From Streptomyces noursei (GTDB taxonomy: Bacteria; Actinomycetota; Actinomycetes; Streptomycetales; Streptomycetaceae), in contig NZ_LWBU01000373.1 of assembly GCF_001646665.1 (NCBI RefSeq), positions 62,334 to 126,333 of the forward strand: 64,000 nucleotides of DNA, read 5' to 3'. The notes beneath the pieces were generated by a model that was not told the origin of the DNA, searched no databases, and saw nothing but the letters and a program-made list of their open reading frames with translations. The translations under genes and the position numbers were made by a program. Every line of letters begins with the position of its first letter. Position 1 is the first letter of the stretch. Shown one piece after another: positions 25,645-34,419 of this stretch.

Positions 25645-27174
25645 TCAGTTCCTGCCCTTGGCCTTGCCCTTGGCCTTCTCCGGCTTCGCACCGGCGGGCC
25701 GTGACGGCGTGTCGTAGGACGGGTCCCGGACGTCCTGCGTCTGCTGGACCTCTCGCACCTGCCGGACCTCCTGCGCCTGCCGGCCGGGCTGCTCGCGGGA
25801 GACGGTGGCCGCGGCGGGGACGCCGGACCCTCCGGTCACCGCGCCGGACCTGCCGGCGGCATCGCCCGTGCCCGCGGCAGTGCGCGCACCGGTGGGGGAG
25901 GCCGGGGCCGCCGACGGGGAGGCCGGACGGGAGGGACGGTCGTCCGCCGCGGGCACCGCCGGCTTCGTCGTGGCCGGACGCGGTGGGCGGGCGGCTGTGT
26001 CCCGGGCGTCGGACGGCGGGGCACCGGTGGAGCCGGTCAGCGCCACCCCGAGCGCGGCCAGCGTCGAACCGGCCGTCAGCAGGGCGCGGTGCGTCCGGTG
26101 GGAACGATGCCTCCGGCGGGCGGCGTGGGTCCGCTGGTCCTGTGCCGGGACGCGCGCCGCCTCCTCGCGTGCGGTGGCCACCGCCCGGGGCTCGGGAACC
26201 CGCAGGGCCTCCGGTCGCCGGTGGGGCAGCGCCTCGCTCGAACCGCCCGGCCCGCTCGTCCCACCCTGCACTCCTGAGCGGGCGTCCGCGGTTCCTGCGG
26301 CCACCCCGGCCACGTCAGCGGCCTCGTCCACCTCGGTCACTTCGGCGACCTCGGCCACCTCGGCCAGTGCCCGGCTGCAGGTCCCGGCGTCGGGCCGGCC
26401 GGTCTCGTCGACCGCGGTCATGGCCCGCAGCAGCGCGGTGAGCCCCTCGGGCAGCGAGGGCGGGAAGACCGGGGCCCGGTGCAGGCGGGCGATCGCCGCT
26501 TCCAGCGGGGTCCCGTCGTACTCCAGCTCACCCTTCAGGGCCTCCAGGAGCACCAGGCCGAGGCTGTAGACGTCCGCGGCCGGTCCGGCGCCCCGGCCGA
26601 GCACCTGCTCGGGCGCCATGTAGGCGGCGGTGCCGACCAGCGTGCCGGTGACCGTGTGAGCGGTGCTGTCGAGCAGCCGGGAGATACCGAAGTCGGTCAG
26701 GTACGGCACGCCCGTCTCGTCCAGGAGGATGTTCGAGGGCTTGACGTCGCGGTGCACGACACCGTTCGCGTGGACGTGCGCCAGGGCGGAGGCCAGGGCG
26801 GATCCGAGACGGCAGGCCTCGGCGGCCGTCAGGGGGGCCCGGGCTATCCGGCGGCGCAGCGTCGTGCCCTTGATCAGCTCCATCACCAGGAAGGGCTGCC
26901 CGTCGTCCCGGCCGCAGTCGTACACCGTCACCAGGCCGGGGTGCTGCAACCGGGCGAGCAGACGCGCCTCGCTGTCGAAGCGCTCCTCCGTCGGGGCCTC
27001 GCCCTCGGGGCGGAGGACCTTCACGGCGACGGGACGCCGCAGCCGCAGGTCCAGACCCTCGTACACATCGGCCCCGCCTCCCCGGCCCAGGAGATCGTCG
27101 AGCCGGTAGCGCCCGGCCACCACATGGGCCGTGAGCCGGAAGTCCGGTCGTACCGTCCACGGGCGGACCTTCAT
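25645..27174 (-). CDS. Serine/threonine protein kinase with one membrane segment
   Basis: A 509-residue Hanks-type kinase. Kinase domain about 22-270: glycine loop LGRGGGADVYEG, ATP Lys52, catalytic HRD at 141-143, DFG at 161-163 and APEQ at 187-190, all intact. Residues 271-300 are a Glu-Val repeat run (AEVAEV), then a Pro/Ser-rich juxtamembrane stretch and a modest hydrophobic segment at 364-383 that could cross the membrane. The outer tail is Ala/Pro/Thr-rich and ends in KPEKAKGKAKGRN; no PASTA or other sensor domain. GGGAG precedes the ATG. A SigB-type promoter candidate lies about 150 bp upstream. Confidence 0.88.
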   Translation of the reverse strand: MKVRPWTVRPDFRLTAHVVAGRYRLDDLLGRGGGADVYEGLDLRLRRPVAVKVLRPEGEAPTEERFDSEARLLARLQHPGLVTVYDCGRDDGQPFLVMELIKGTTLRRRIARAPLTAAEACRLGSALASALAHVHANGVVHRDVKPSNILLDETGVPYLTDFGISRLLDSTAHTVTGTLVGTAAYMAPEQVLGRGAGPAADVYSLGLVLLEALKGELEYDGTPLEAAIARLHRAPVFPPSLPEGLTALLRAMTAVDETGRPDAGTCSRALAEVAEVAEVTEVDEAADVAGVAAGTADARSGVQGGTSGPGGSSEALPHRRPEALRVPEPRAVATAREEAARVPAQDQRTHAARRRHRSHRTHRALLTAGSTLAALGVALTGSTGAPPSDARDTAARPPRPATTKPAVPAADDRPSRPASPSAAPASPTGARTAAGTGDAAGRSGAVTGGSGVPAAATVSREQPGRQAQEVRQVREVQQTQDVRDPSYDTPSRPAGAKPEKAKGKAKGRN

Positions 27175-27325
27175 GTGGGCTCCCTGCCTGCTGTCGTCAC
27201 CTGCCGATGTCCGCCCGCCCACCCGTACAACGGCCGGGCTCATGACTGACCGCATGGTGACGGGCACGCAGTACGCCTGCCCCCTGAACCCCCGGACATC
27301 CGTGCGTGTCCCATTCCGTCTCACG

Positions 27326-27350
27326 ATGCCCCTCCGACCAGGGCGGAAAC
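27326..27350 (-). promoter_or_regulatory. SigB-type promoter candidate upstream of the kinase gene
   Basis: Read on the minus strand: GTTT, 15 bp, GGGCAT, the same boxes and spacing as seen before the sigma gene at 58333. Streptomyces SigB consensus is GNNTN, 14-16 bp, GGGTAT/C. Confidence 0.4.
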
Positions 27351-27388
27351 CGTGGCACGGACCTCCCGCGCGGTGCCGGAGGGCCGGC

Positions 27389-28450
27389 TCAGGCGGGTGC
27401 CGTGGCCGCCGGCCGGCGCGCCTCGCGCAGTGCCGTGTAGACCGACCACGCCACCGACACCAGCGGCACGGCGACCACCGCGCCCACGACGCCCGCCGCG
27501 ACGGCTCCCGCGATCACGGAGATCGCCACCACCAGCGGGTGCAGCCGGACCGCCCAGCTCATGACGAGCGGATGCAGCAGGTGCCCCTCGATCTGCCCGA
27601 TGATCACGATCAGCGCGATCACGATGGCGGCCGTCAGCGGCCCCTTCGCCGCCAGGGCGACGACAGCCGCCACGGCGAGCGCGACCGGCGATCCGATCAG
27701 GGGGACGAACGCGGCGACGAACTCCAGCAGCGCCAGCGGCACGGCCAGCGGTACGCCGAGGAAGTAGAGCGCGACACCGACCAGTACGGCGTTGGTCGCC
27801 GCGACGAGCACGATCCCGTGCGTGTAGCCGGTGAAGGTGCGCCACGCCGCCCGTCCCGCGATGTTCCAGTACGACCGTGCCCGCTGCGGCAACTGGTCGC
27901 AGTACCAGGCCCACTGCCGGTCGCCCGAGTGGATGAAGAAGATCGAGGCGAACAGGCCGAGGGCAAGCGCCGCCACCACGTGCACCGCCTCGCCCGCACC
28001 GCTGACCGCCTTGCTGAGAAGGGCCGAGCGGTGGCTGGAGAGGAACTGCGTCACCCGTGAGTGCAGGTCGGACAGCACATCCGGGTGGAGCCGGAACGGC
28101 GGCCGCTCCAGCCACCGCTCGATACGGTCCACACCGTCCCGGAACTCCCGCACCAGCGTGGTGCTCTCGCCCGCGACCGCCTCACCGACCAGGGCCAGGA
28201 CCCCCAGCACCACCGCGATCCCGGCGAGCAGCGTGACCGCGACGGCGAGCCCCCGGGGCAGGATCCGCGCCACGAGGTCGGCGACGGGCCGCAGCAGTGC
28301 CGTGACGACCAGCCCCAGGAAGAGGCCCACCCCGATCTCGTGGAAGCGGCCCAGTACGGCGAAGACGCAGTACACGGCGGCGCCGACGACCAGGATGCGC
28401 CACGCGTGGGCGGCGGCCGTGCGGAGGAACGGAGGTACCTGGGGCTCCAT
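27389..28450 (-). CDS. AI-2E/YdiK-family transporter (PerM-type permease)
   Basis: A 353-residue integral membrane protein with seven to eight hydrophobic segments and the family arrangement: two N-terminal TM pairs, an amphipathic central loop (VREFRDGVDRIERWLERPPFRLHPD), then SIFFIHSGDRQWAWYC and a C-terminal block FVPLIGSPVALAVAAVV and IIGQIEGHLLHPLVMSWAVRLHPLVV. Members were linked to AI-2 export or Na+/H+ exchange; the substrate here is unknown. The ATG starts the first hydrophobic block and no strong ribosome site is evident. Upstream of the kinase on the same strand but separated by over 200 bp. Confidence 0.85.
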   Translation of the reverse strand: MEPQVPPFLRTAAAHAWRILVVGAAVYCVFAVLGRFHEIGVGLFLGLVVTALLRPVADLVARILPRGLAVAVTLLAGIAVVLGVLALVGEAVAGESTTLVREFRDGVDRIERWLERPPFRLHPDVLSDLHSRVTQFLSSHRSALLSKAVSGAGEAVHVVAALALGLFASIFFIHSGDRQWAWYCDQLPQRARSYWNIAGRAAWRTFTGYTHGIVLVAATNAVLVGVALYFLGVPLAVPLALLEFVAAFVPLIGSPVALAVAAVVALAAKGPLTAAIVIALIVIIGQIEGHLLHPLVMSWAVRLHPLVVAISVIAGAVAAGVVGAVVAVPLVSVAWSVYTALREARRPAATAPA

Positions 28451-28537
28451 GCCCGCTGAGGTACCACCGGCGGCCGGTCCCGCCACGCCCCCGCAGAAAC
28501 GTTCGCCCTGCCGGGGCGCGCAGCGGGCCGAATGGCC

Positions 28538-28564
28538 GGGAGCAGCGGGAGCAGCGGGAGCAGC
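28538..28564. repeat. Three tandem 9-bp repeats (GGGAGCAGC)
   Basis: Three perfect copies of GGGAGCAGC in the 258-bp gap between the AI-2E transporter gene and adenosine deaminase. The rest of this gap is GC-rich and holds nothing else I can identify. Confidence 0.7.
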
Positions 28565-28708
28565 GGGACGGCCCGGAGGGCGGCGCCCGGCGCGCCTGCC
28601 CCCGGGCCGCACCCGATCCGGTTCAGCCCCCCGGCGCCGCGCCCCGCCCCCCGGCGCCGGTGCCGCCCCCGGCCGCCACCGCCTCCCGTGCCGTGCCGCG
28701 CCGCGGCG

Positions 28709-29791
28709 TCAGAGCGCGGCGTACCCCGGGCGGATGACTTCGTCGATGAGCCTGCGGCGCTCGGGCAGCGGCAGGAACGCGGCCTCGACGGCTGCGACCG
28801 TGAACTCCTCGAACACCTCGGGGCCGTACCCGAAGGCGTCCACCATGTGCTGGAACTCCTGGCTCATGGTGGTGCCGGACACCAGGCGGTTGTCGGTGTT
28901 GAGCGTGACGCGGAACCCGAGGCGGCGCAGCTGGTCGATCGGGTGCGTCGCGTAGTCCTTCGCGGCGCCCGTCTGGAGGTTGGAGGTCGGGCAGACCTCC
29001 AGCGCGATGCGGTTGTCACGGACGTACGCGGCCAGGTGGCCGAGGGTGCCGTCCTCGGCGATGTCGTCGGTGATCCGCACACCGTGCCCGATCCGCTCGG
29101 CGCCGCACACCTGCACCGCCTCGTGGATCGACTCGGCGCCCACGGCCTCGCCCGCGTGGATGGTGAAGTGGCAGTTGTGCCGCTTGAGTTGCTGGAAGGC
29201 CGGCAGGTGGCGGGCGGGCGGGTTGCCGATCTCGCCGCCCGCGATGTCGAAGCCGGCCACGCCGCGCTCGCGGTGGGCGACGGTCAGCTCGGCTATCTCC
29301 AGCGAGCGGTCGGTGTGGCGCATACCGGTCAGCAGGGTGCCGACGGTGATGCGGCCGCCGGCGCGGCGCTCGCCCTCGCGGAAGCCCTCGTTCACCGCCT
29401 CCACGACCTCGTCCAGGGTCAGGCCCGCCGCCAGGTGCTGCTCGGGGGCGTACCGGACCTCGGCGTAGACCACGCCGTCCGCCGCCAGGTCCTCGGCGCA
29501 CTCGGCCGCGACGCGGAAGAGCGCGTCACGGGTCTGCATCACCGCGCAGGTGTGGGCGAACGTCTCCAGGTAGCGCTCCAGCGAACCGGAGTCGGCCGCG
29601 TCGCGGAACCAGGAGCCCAGCGCCGCCGGGTCCTCGGTCGGCAGGCCGGTGTAGCCGCACGCGCGGGCCAGCTCGATGATCGTGGCGGGGCGCAGTCCGC
29701 CGTCCAGGTGGTCGTGGAGGACCGCCTTGGGGGCGCGGCGGATCCAGTCGGCGGCCGTGACGTCGGCGGAGACGTTGTCAGACAAGTGCAT
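28709..29791 (-). CDS. add: Adenosine deaminase
   Basis: A 360-residue TIM-barrel amidohydrolase. Zinc ligands are in PKAVLHDHLDGGLRP (HxH), FTIHAGEAVG (His, and the catalytic Glu context) and TLNTDNRLVSGT (Asp pair), with RIGHGVRI supplying the catalytic His. It converts adenosine or deoxyadenosine to inosine in purine salvage. The family start MHLSDNVSADVTAADWIRRAPKA places the ATG; the longer frame adds only Arg/Gly-rich sequence. The GntR-UTRA gene lies 230 bp upstream on the same strand and may co-regulate it, but direct repeats separate them. Confidence 0.92.
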   Translation of the reverse strand: MHLSDNVSADVTAADWIRRAPKAVLHDHLDGGLRPATIIELARACGYTGLPTEDPAALGSWFRDAADSGSLERYLETFAHTCAVMQTRDALFRVAAECAEDLAADGVVYAEVRYAPEQHLAAGLTLDEVVEAVNEGFREGERRAGGRITVGTLLTGMRHTDRSLEIAELTVAHRERGVAGFDIAGGEIGNPPARHLPAFQQLKRHNCHFTIHAGEAVGAESIHEAVQVCGAERIGHGVRITDDIAEDGTLGHLAAYVRDNRIALEVCPTSNLQTGAAKDYATHPIDQLRRLGFRVTLNTDNRLVSGTTMSQEFQHMVDAFGYGPEVFEEFTVAAVEAAFLPLPERRRLIDEVIRPGYAAL

Positions 29792-29883
29792 GGTGCGGGA
29801 GTGTACGCCACGCCCGGGGGCGTACGCCGTGACGCAGCCGACAGCGTGACGCCCCCGACGGCGGCGGCGCCGGCCCCCGGGGA

Positions 29884-30011
29884 CCCCGGTGGCCGCCGGG
29901 ATCACGGTCACCGCCGAGATCGACCGCGCCGGCCCGCCGGCATCCCGGTGGCCGCCGGGATCACGGTCACCGCCGGGATCACCGCCGGGCGGGGTTCCGG
30001 TGGCCGCCGGA
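29884..30011. repeat. Direct repeats in the gap before adenosine deaminase
   Basis: Two copies of a roughly 38-bp unit (29884-29921 and 29943-29980, 59 bp apart, starting CCCGGTGGCCGCCGGGATC) differ at only one or two positions; a third partial copy begins at 29995. The repeats fill most of the gap between the GntR gene end and the add promoter region. The unit is itself palindromic at its start (CCCGGTGGCCGCCGGG), so it may act as a terminator. Confidence 0.7.
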
Positions 30012-30022
30012 GCCCGCGGCCG

Positions 30023-30784
30023 TCAGTTGGACTGGAGGACCGGGAGGGCCGCGGCCCCCGTGGGGAGCATGTGCTTGGCGGCCAGGACCGGGACGTCGCC
30101 GACCCGGACGACCTGCGTGATCAGTACCGCCGGGGTGTCGGCCGGGCGGCCCAGCTGCTCTCCCCGCCGCTGCCCCACCAGCGTCGCCGTCACGCTGCTG
30201 TGCGCGCTCAGCGGCACCCCGCGGGAGGCCCCGGTCAGGACGGCGAGCATCGATGTGCGGGCGGCGTCCGGGGAGCCCGCGACGGCGTCGAGCGCCCGGG
30301 CGAAACCGGGGTGGGCGGTCTCCAGGACGTCCTCGGCGGCCGCCCACTCCTGGCTGAGGGCCGCCGCCGTACCGTCCGCGGCCAGCAGCGACTCCCAGAA
30401 CCGCAGCCGGGCGCGCGCGGCGGCGAGCAGGTGCTGGGCGGTGAAGTCGGTCGGCTCCTCGACCGCCCGCAGCAGGGCCCGTACCCGGACCGGGGCGCCC
30501 GCGCCGATCAGTTCCTCCAGCGGCTGGATGTGCTCGAAGCCCCGGCGCGGCGGGCGGTCAGCGACGGTCCGGCCGACCCCGCGGCGCACCGAGAGCAGGC
30601 CGTCCTCCTGGAGGAGGAGCAGGGCCTCGCGCAGTGCCGGGCGGCTCACGCCCAGCTCGGCGGCGAGCTTCGGCTCGGAGGGGAGGGTGGAGCCGGGCGG
30701 GTAGGTGCCGGCGTGGATCGCGTCCACGATCCGCTCGTACAGCACCACGACCGGTCTCCGCTGCTCCGCGCTGCTGACCACCAC
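30023..30784 (-). CDS. GntR-family regulator with UTRA-type effector domain
   Basis: A 253-residue regulator with a GntR winged helix at about residues 10-75 (LYERIVDAIHAGTYPPG, then LPSEPKLAAELGVSRPALREALLLLQEDG) and a C-terminal region ending in PAVLITQVVRVGDVPVLAAKHMLP, which resembles the last strands of UTRA domains (HutC subfamily). It is divergent from an MFS exporter with a palindromic operator candidate between them, so it probably represses that exporter and itself. The GTG start follows GAGGAGGGGCA; another GTG is the next codon. Ligand unknown. Confidence 0.85.
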   Translation of the reverse strand: MVVSSAEQRRPVVVLYERIVDAIHAGTYPPGSTLPSEPKLAAELGVSRPALREALLLLQEDGLLSVRRGVGRTVADRPPRRGFEHIQPLEELIGAGAPVRVRALLRAVEEPTDFTAQHLLAAARARLRFWESLLAADGTAAALSQEWAAAEDVLETAHPGFARALDAVAGSPDAARTSMLAVLTGASRGVPLSAHSSVTATLVGQRRGEQLGRPADTPAVLITQVVRVGDVPVLAAKHMLPTGAAALPVLQSN

Positions 30785-30801
30785 TGCCCCTCCTCGGCTC
30801 A

Positions 30802-30813
30802 CTTGTCATCAAG
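30802..30813. promoter_or_regulatory. Candidate second GntR half-operator
   Basis: CTTGTCATCAAG, an imperfect inverted repeat sharing CTTGTC with the perfect palindrome at 30945, lies 18 bp upstream of the GntR start. Consistent with autoregulation. Confidence 0.35.
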
Positions 30814-30944
30814 CTATGCCGCACGACGGGGACGGGCAATGACCGTACGGTCTCGATTCAGCGGCACTGAACTGCGGAAAGTCGAAAATTTCGCCAGAGG
30901 GTATTGACGTTTACGCGCGTAGATTCCAATCTGACTCAGCAGCA

Positions 30945-30957
30945 CTTGTCTGACAAG
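30945..30957. promoter_or_regulatory. Palindromic GntR operator candidate CTTGTCTGACAAG
   Basis: A perfect 13-bp inverted repeat with a central T, midway between the divergent GntR and MFS genes and about 35 bp downstream of a TTGACG box (30904-30909) that could be the exporter's -35. Size and symmetry suit a GntR dimer. Confidence 0.55.
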
Positions 30958-31014
30958 GCCAGTGGTGTGCCGTTCTACCGATCCCGACATGACATCCAAG
31001 GCAAAGGGGCCGAC

Positions 31015-32475
31015 ATGTCCATCTCGCTCGGCCGGACACGTTCCGGAGCCGAATCCGACCTCGCGGGCCGCGGGCCCATGCTGCTGGCGATGGTCCTGGC
31101 GGTTCTGGGCTACCAGATCAACGCGACCATGCTGAGCCCCGCCCTGCCCGATGTCATCGAGCGCCTCGGTACGACCACGGCCGCCGCCGGCCTGTCGCAG
31201 ACCCTCTTCTTCCTCATGGCCGCCATCGGCCAGGTCACGCTCGCCCGCCTCAGCGACCAGCGCGGCCGCAAGCCGATGATGCTCGTCTGCGCCGTCGTGC
31301 TGATCATCGGCAACCTGCTCTGCGTCTTCGCGCCGACGATCGAGGTCTTCATCGCCGGCCGCATCCTCCAGGGCATCTCCGCCGCGATGTTCACCCTCGC
31401 CTTCCTCACCCTGAACCAGCTGCTCACCCCGGCCGGCTTCGGCAAGGCCGCGGGCATCATCACCGCCGTCAACGGCGGCCTCGCCGGCGTCGACGCCATC
31501 GCGGGCGGCCAGATCGCCGACACCATCGGCTTCCGCGGCATCTTCGTCTGCTCCACCCTGATCGCGGTCGCCGGCCTGATCGGCGTGCGCCGGTACGTCC
31601 CCGACGTCCCGCCCACCACCGACGCCGGCGCCCGCTTCGACTCCCGCGGCATCGCGGCCCTCGCGCTCGGCCTCACCGGCATCCTCGTCGGTCTCGCCCA
31701 GGGCGCCGCCTGGGGCTGGACCTCGCCGCTCACGCTCGGCTTCCTCCTCGGCGGCCTCGCCTCGCTCGTCTTCTTCGTCGTCTCGCAGAAGAGCGCCCCC
31801 AACCCGGTCATCGACCTGGACGTGCTGGCCTCCCGCCGGGCCTGGCCCCTGCTGCTCACCACCGTCTGCACCCTCGGTGGGGCCTTCGGCGCGATCGCGC
31901 TGACCATCCCGCTGTTCTCCCAGGACTCCCGCGTCGGCCTCGGGCTGAGCGCCGTCACCGCCGCGATCCTCTTCCTCACGCCCATCCAGCTGATCGGCGT
32001 GATCTCCGCCCCCCTGACCGGGCGGCTCGGCCCGAAGATCGGCTGGCGCACGATCGTGGTCACCGGCGCGGTCGCCAACTTCGTGATCTTCGTCTTCGCC
32101 ACGCTGTTCCTGCACAGCGAATGGATCCTGGTCACCGCGCTCGCCGCGCTGGGCATCACGTACGGCGGTTTCATGCTCACCGGCCTCAACGGCCTCGCCG
32201 TCACCACTGCTCCCAAGGACAAGCCGGGTTCGCTCTCCGGCCTCAACGGGGCCTGCTTCGGCATCGGCGCCTCGCTGGGCATCGCCCTCGCCTCGGCCAT
32301 GATCACCGCGGGCAGCGACGCCGGGGGCGTCACCGAGGCCGGTTACCAGCACGCCATGTACGCCGCGCTCGCCCTGCTCGGCATCGGCGTCGTCACCGCG
32401 CTGCTCATCCAGCGCCCCGACCCGGCCGACACCGCCGACGCCGACGAGCCGCAGCTGGTCGTCGCCCACCACTGA
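31015..32475 (+). CDS. MFS drug/metabolite exporter
   Basis: A 486-residue membrane protein with about 14 hydrophobic segments: motif A as LARLSDQRGRKPMML between TM2 and TM3, motif B in GRILQGISAAMFTL, and a TM5 segment KAAGIITAVNGGLAGVDAIAGGQI that resembles exporter motif C. It is a DHA2-type proton-driven exporter. AAAGGGG lies about 6 bases before the ATG; the open frame extends 37 codons upstream without a ribosome site. It is divergent from the GntR-UTRA regulator, which probably controls it. Substrate unknown; proximity of adenosine deaminase is only weak evidence for a nucleoside link. Confidence 0.88.
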   Translation: MSISLGRTRSGAESDLAGRGPMLLAMVLAVLGYQINATMLSPALPDVIERLGTTTAAAGLSQTLFFLMAAIGQVTLARLSDQRGRKPMMLVCAVVLIIGNLLCVFAPTIEVFIAGRILQGISAAMFTLAFLTLNQLLTPAGFGKAAGIITAVNGGLAGVDAIAGGQIADTIGFRGIFVCSTLIAVAGLIGVRRYVPDVPPTTDAGARFDSRGIAALALGLTGILVGLAQGAAWGWTSPLTLGFLLGGLASLVFFVVSQKSAPNPVIDLDVLASRRAWPLLLTTVCTLGGAFGAIALTIPLFSQDSRVGLGLSAVTAAILFLTPIQLIGVISAPLTGRLGPKIGWRTIVVTGAVANFVIFVFATLFLHSEWILVTALAALGITYGGFMLTGLNGLAVTTAPKDKPGSLSGLNGACFGIGASLGIALASAMITAGSDAGGVTEAGYQHAMYAALALLGIGVVTALLIQRPDPADTADADEPQLVVAHH

Positions 32476-32639
32476 GAGCGGTACGGCCACCTCGCCCGTA
32501 CGGCCCAGCCCCTCCGCCCCCGCGCGACCGGATCCGCACCTCCTGGTCGCCGGGGGCGGCGGCGCAGGCCCACCCAGGAGGCGGAAGTGAAACGTGCGGC
32601 CACAGTGGCGGCAGTGGCCCCGCCCGGTAGCCTGACCGG

Positions 32640-33209
32640 GTGTCCGTGCACGCCCCCCGCCCCCGCCACCACCTGGCCGAAGGCCCGCGCGTCGCCCTGA
32701 GGTACTTCACCCTCGACGACGGCGACGAGTTCGTCGCGCGGGTGCGCGAGAGCAGGGACCTGCACCGGCCGTGGCTCTTCCCGCCGGACACCGCGGCGGC
32801 GTACGCCGCCTACGCCCGCGCCCGCATCGAGAGCCCCGACTGCGAGCCGCTGCTGGTGTGCGAGCGCGGGGAGGACGGCGCGATCGCCGGGTTCATCAAC
32901 ATCAACAACATCGTCCGGGGCGGCTTCCTCAGCGGCACCCTCGGGTACGGCGCCTTCCGCCACGCGGCCGGCCGCGGGCTGATGGGCGAGGGGCTGGCCC
33001 TCGTCCTGCGCCACGCCTTCGGGCCGCTCGGCCTGCACCGGCTGGAGGCCAACATCCAGCCACGCAACGAGGCCTCGGTGGCACTGGTACGCCGCGCCGG
33101 GTTCCGGCTGGAGGGCTTCTCGCCGTCGTTCGTCCTCGTCGACGGCGCCTGGCGCGACCACGAACGCTGGGCGATCACCGCCGACAATCCCATTGCCGAC
33201 CGGCCCTGA
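32640..33209 (+). CDS. GNAT-family (RimJ/RimL-like) acetyltransferase
   Basis: A 189-residue RimJ-type GNAT protein, with the family's RYFTLDDGDEFVARVRESRDLHRPWL N-terminal block, GRGLMGEGLALVLRHAFGPLGLHRLEAN as the acetyl-CoA-binding region and PRNEASVALVRRAGFRLEGF as the last helix-strand. It may acetylate protein N termini or small amines; an antibiotic-modifying role is also possible. The GTG start sits immediately before the conserved block. It is 19 bp upstream of the arginase-like gene on the same strand and is probably co-transcribed with it. Confidence 0.85.
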   Translation: MSVHAPRPRHHLAEGPRVALRYFTLDDGDEFVARVRESRDLHRPWLFPPDTAAAYAAYARARIESPDCEPLLVCERGEDGAIAGFININNIVRGGFLSGTLGYGAFRHAAGRGLMGEGLALVLRHAFGPLGLHRLEANIQPRNEASVALVRRAGFRLEGFSPSFVLVDGAWRDHERWAITADNPIADRP

Positions 33210-33228
33210 GGGCGCCGAGGATGACCGC

Positions 33229-34143
33229 ATGCGGAACATCGTGGTCATCGACGCCCCCTCCAACCTGGGTCTGCGGCCACCCGCGCCCGGCACCGTCCCC
33301 GGCTGCCACAAACTGGCGGGCGCCCTCCGCGAGAACCGGATCGTCCAAAGACTCGGCGCGTACGAAGGCGGGGTCGTCGTACCGCCCCGCTACGACCGCG
33401 GCGACTGGCAGGAGGGCGACGGGGTCTTCCACGCCGCCCCCATCGCGGAGTACACCCGCAGGCTGGCCGACCGCGTCGAACATCACGTGCGGGCCGGGGA
33501 CTTCCCCCTCGTACTCGGCGGCGACTGCTCCATCCAGCTCGGCGCCTCGCTCGCGCTCAAGCGCCTCGGGCGCTACGGGCTCGCCGCCCTCGACGCGTCC
33601 GCCGACTTCCGGCACCCCGGCAACTCCGACCGGATCGGCGCGGCCGCGGGCGAGGAACTCGCCATCGCCACCGGACGCGGCCAGGACGACCTCACCGACA
33701 TCGAGGGCCTGCGGCCCTACCTGCGGGACGAGGACGTCCGGCTGTTCGGCATCCGGGACTACGACGAGGAGGACCGCGCCGAGCTCGCCGGCCTGAAGAT
33801 CCCGACCGTCACGGTCGGCGAACTCCGCGAGTGGGGCGTCACCGACATCGCGGGAGCCGTGGTGCGGACGCTGGAGACCCCCGTCCTCAACGGCTTCTGG
33901 GTGCACCTGGACGCCGACGTGCTCGACCCGTCCGTGATGCCCGCGGTCGACAGTCCCGACCCCGAGGGCCTGCTGCCGCACGAGGCCGGTCCGCTGCTGC
34001 GCACGCTGGTGCGGTCCGAGCGGTGTGTGGGGCTGAACGTCACCATCTACGACCCGGACCTGGACCCCGACGGAACGGCGGGCGCCCTGCTCGCCGACCT
34101 GGTGGTGGACGCCCTGACCGGAGGGGGCACGGCCGGCGGGTGA
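33229..34143 (+). CDS. Arginase/agmatinase-fold protein lacking two metal-ligand histidines
   Basis: A 304-residue ureohydrolase-fold protein. Arginases bind two Mn ions with GGDH, DAHxD and DxD motifs. Here the first is GGDC (Cys100 instead of His), the second is DASAD (Asp122 and Asp126 kept, Ser124 instead of His) and the third DAD is kept (Asp228, Asp230 in HLDADVLDPSVMPAVDSP). Loss of two of six ligands argues for altered metal use or lost activity. GAGG is 8 bases before the ATG. Coupled to the preceding GNAT gene. Not assignable to arginase, agmatinase or formimidoylglutamase. Confidence 0.8.
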   Translation: MRNIVVIDAPSNLGLRPPAPGTVPGCHKLAGALRENRIVQRLGAYEGGVVVPPRYDRGDWQEGDGVFHAAPIAEYTRRLADRVEHHVRAGDFPLVLGGDCSIQLGASLALKRLGRYGLAALDASADFRHPGNSDRIGAAAGEELAIATGRGQDDLTDIEGLRPYLRDEDVRLFGIRDYDEEDRAELAGLKIPTVTVGELREWGVTDIAGAVVRTLETPVLNGFWVHLDADVLDPSVMPAVDSPDPEGLLPHEAGPLLRTLVRSERCVGLNVTIYDPDLDPDGTAGALLADLVVDALTGGGTAGG

Positions 34144-34176
34144 CGGGGCCACCCACCGGCCGTCGACGGCGTGCGG

Positions 34177-34350
34177 TCAGTGCTTGAGCGTGTCCTTGCC
34201 CTTCTGCACCGTCTGCTTGGCGTCGCTCTTCATCTGCTCGGCCCGGCCCTCCGCCTCCAGGCTCTCGTTGCCGGCCGCCCTTCCGGTGGCCTCCTTGGCC
34301 TTGCCCTTGGCGGATCGCGCCACGTTCTTGGCCTTCTTGCCCGCGGCCAT
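34177..34350 (-). CDS. CsbD-family stress protein
   Basis: A 57-residue, Lys/Ala/Glu-rich protein of the CsbD family (AGKKAKNVARSAKGKAKEATGRAAGNESLEAEGRAEQ), predicted all-helical and soluble. CsbD proteins are induced by general stress (SigB in Bacillus) and have no known biochemical role. The start is set by AGGAGGTGA 7 bases before the ATG, although the frame is open 18 codons further. A SigB-like promoter lies 70 bp upstream. It follows gas vesicle cluster 1 on the same strand. Confidence 0.88.
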   Translation of the reverse strand: MAAGKKAKNVARSAKGKAKEATGRAAGNESLEAEGRAEQMKSDAKQTVQKGKDTLKH

Positions 34351-34419
34351 GTGTGTCACCTCCTGGGCGGTCGCTCGCAGCGGCGGGGCGCCGATGCGGA
34401 ACACGCCCCATGACCGTTC

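Noticed and set aside
29884..30011. CRISPR array or attachment site
   Set aside because: Only two and a half units, spacers of about 21 bp, no cas or integrase genes nearby.
28532..30907. A 791-residue plus-strand frame opposite adenosine deaminase and the GntR gene
   Set aside because: It runs antisense to two clearly conserved genes and across intergenic repeats.
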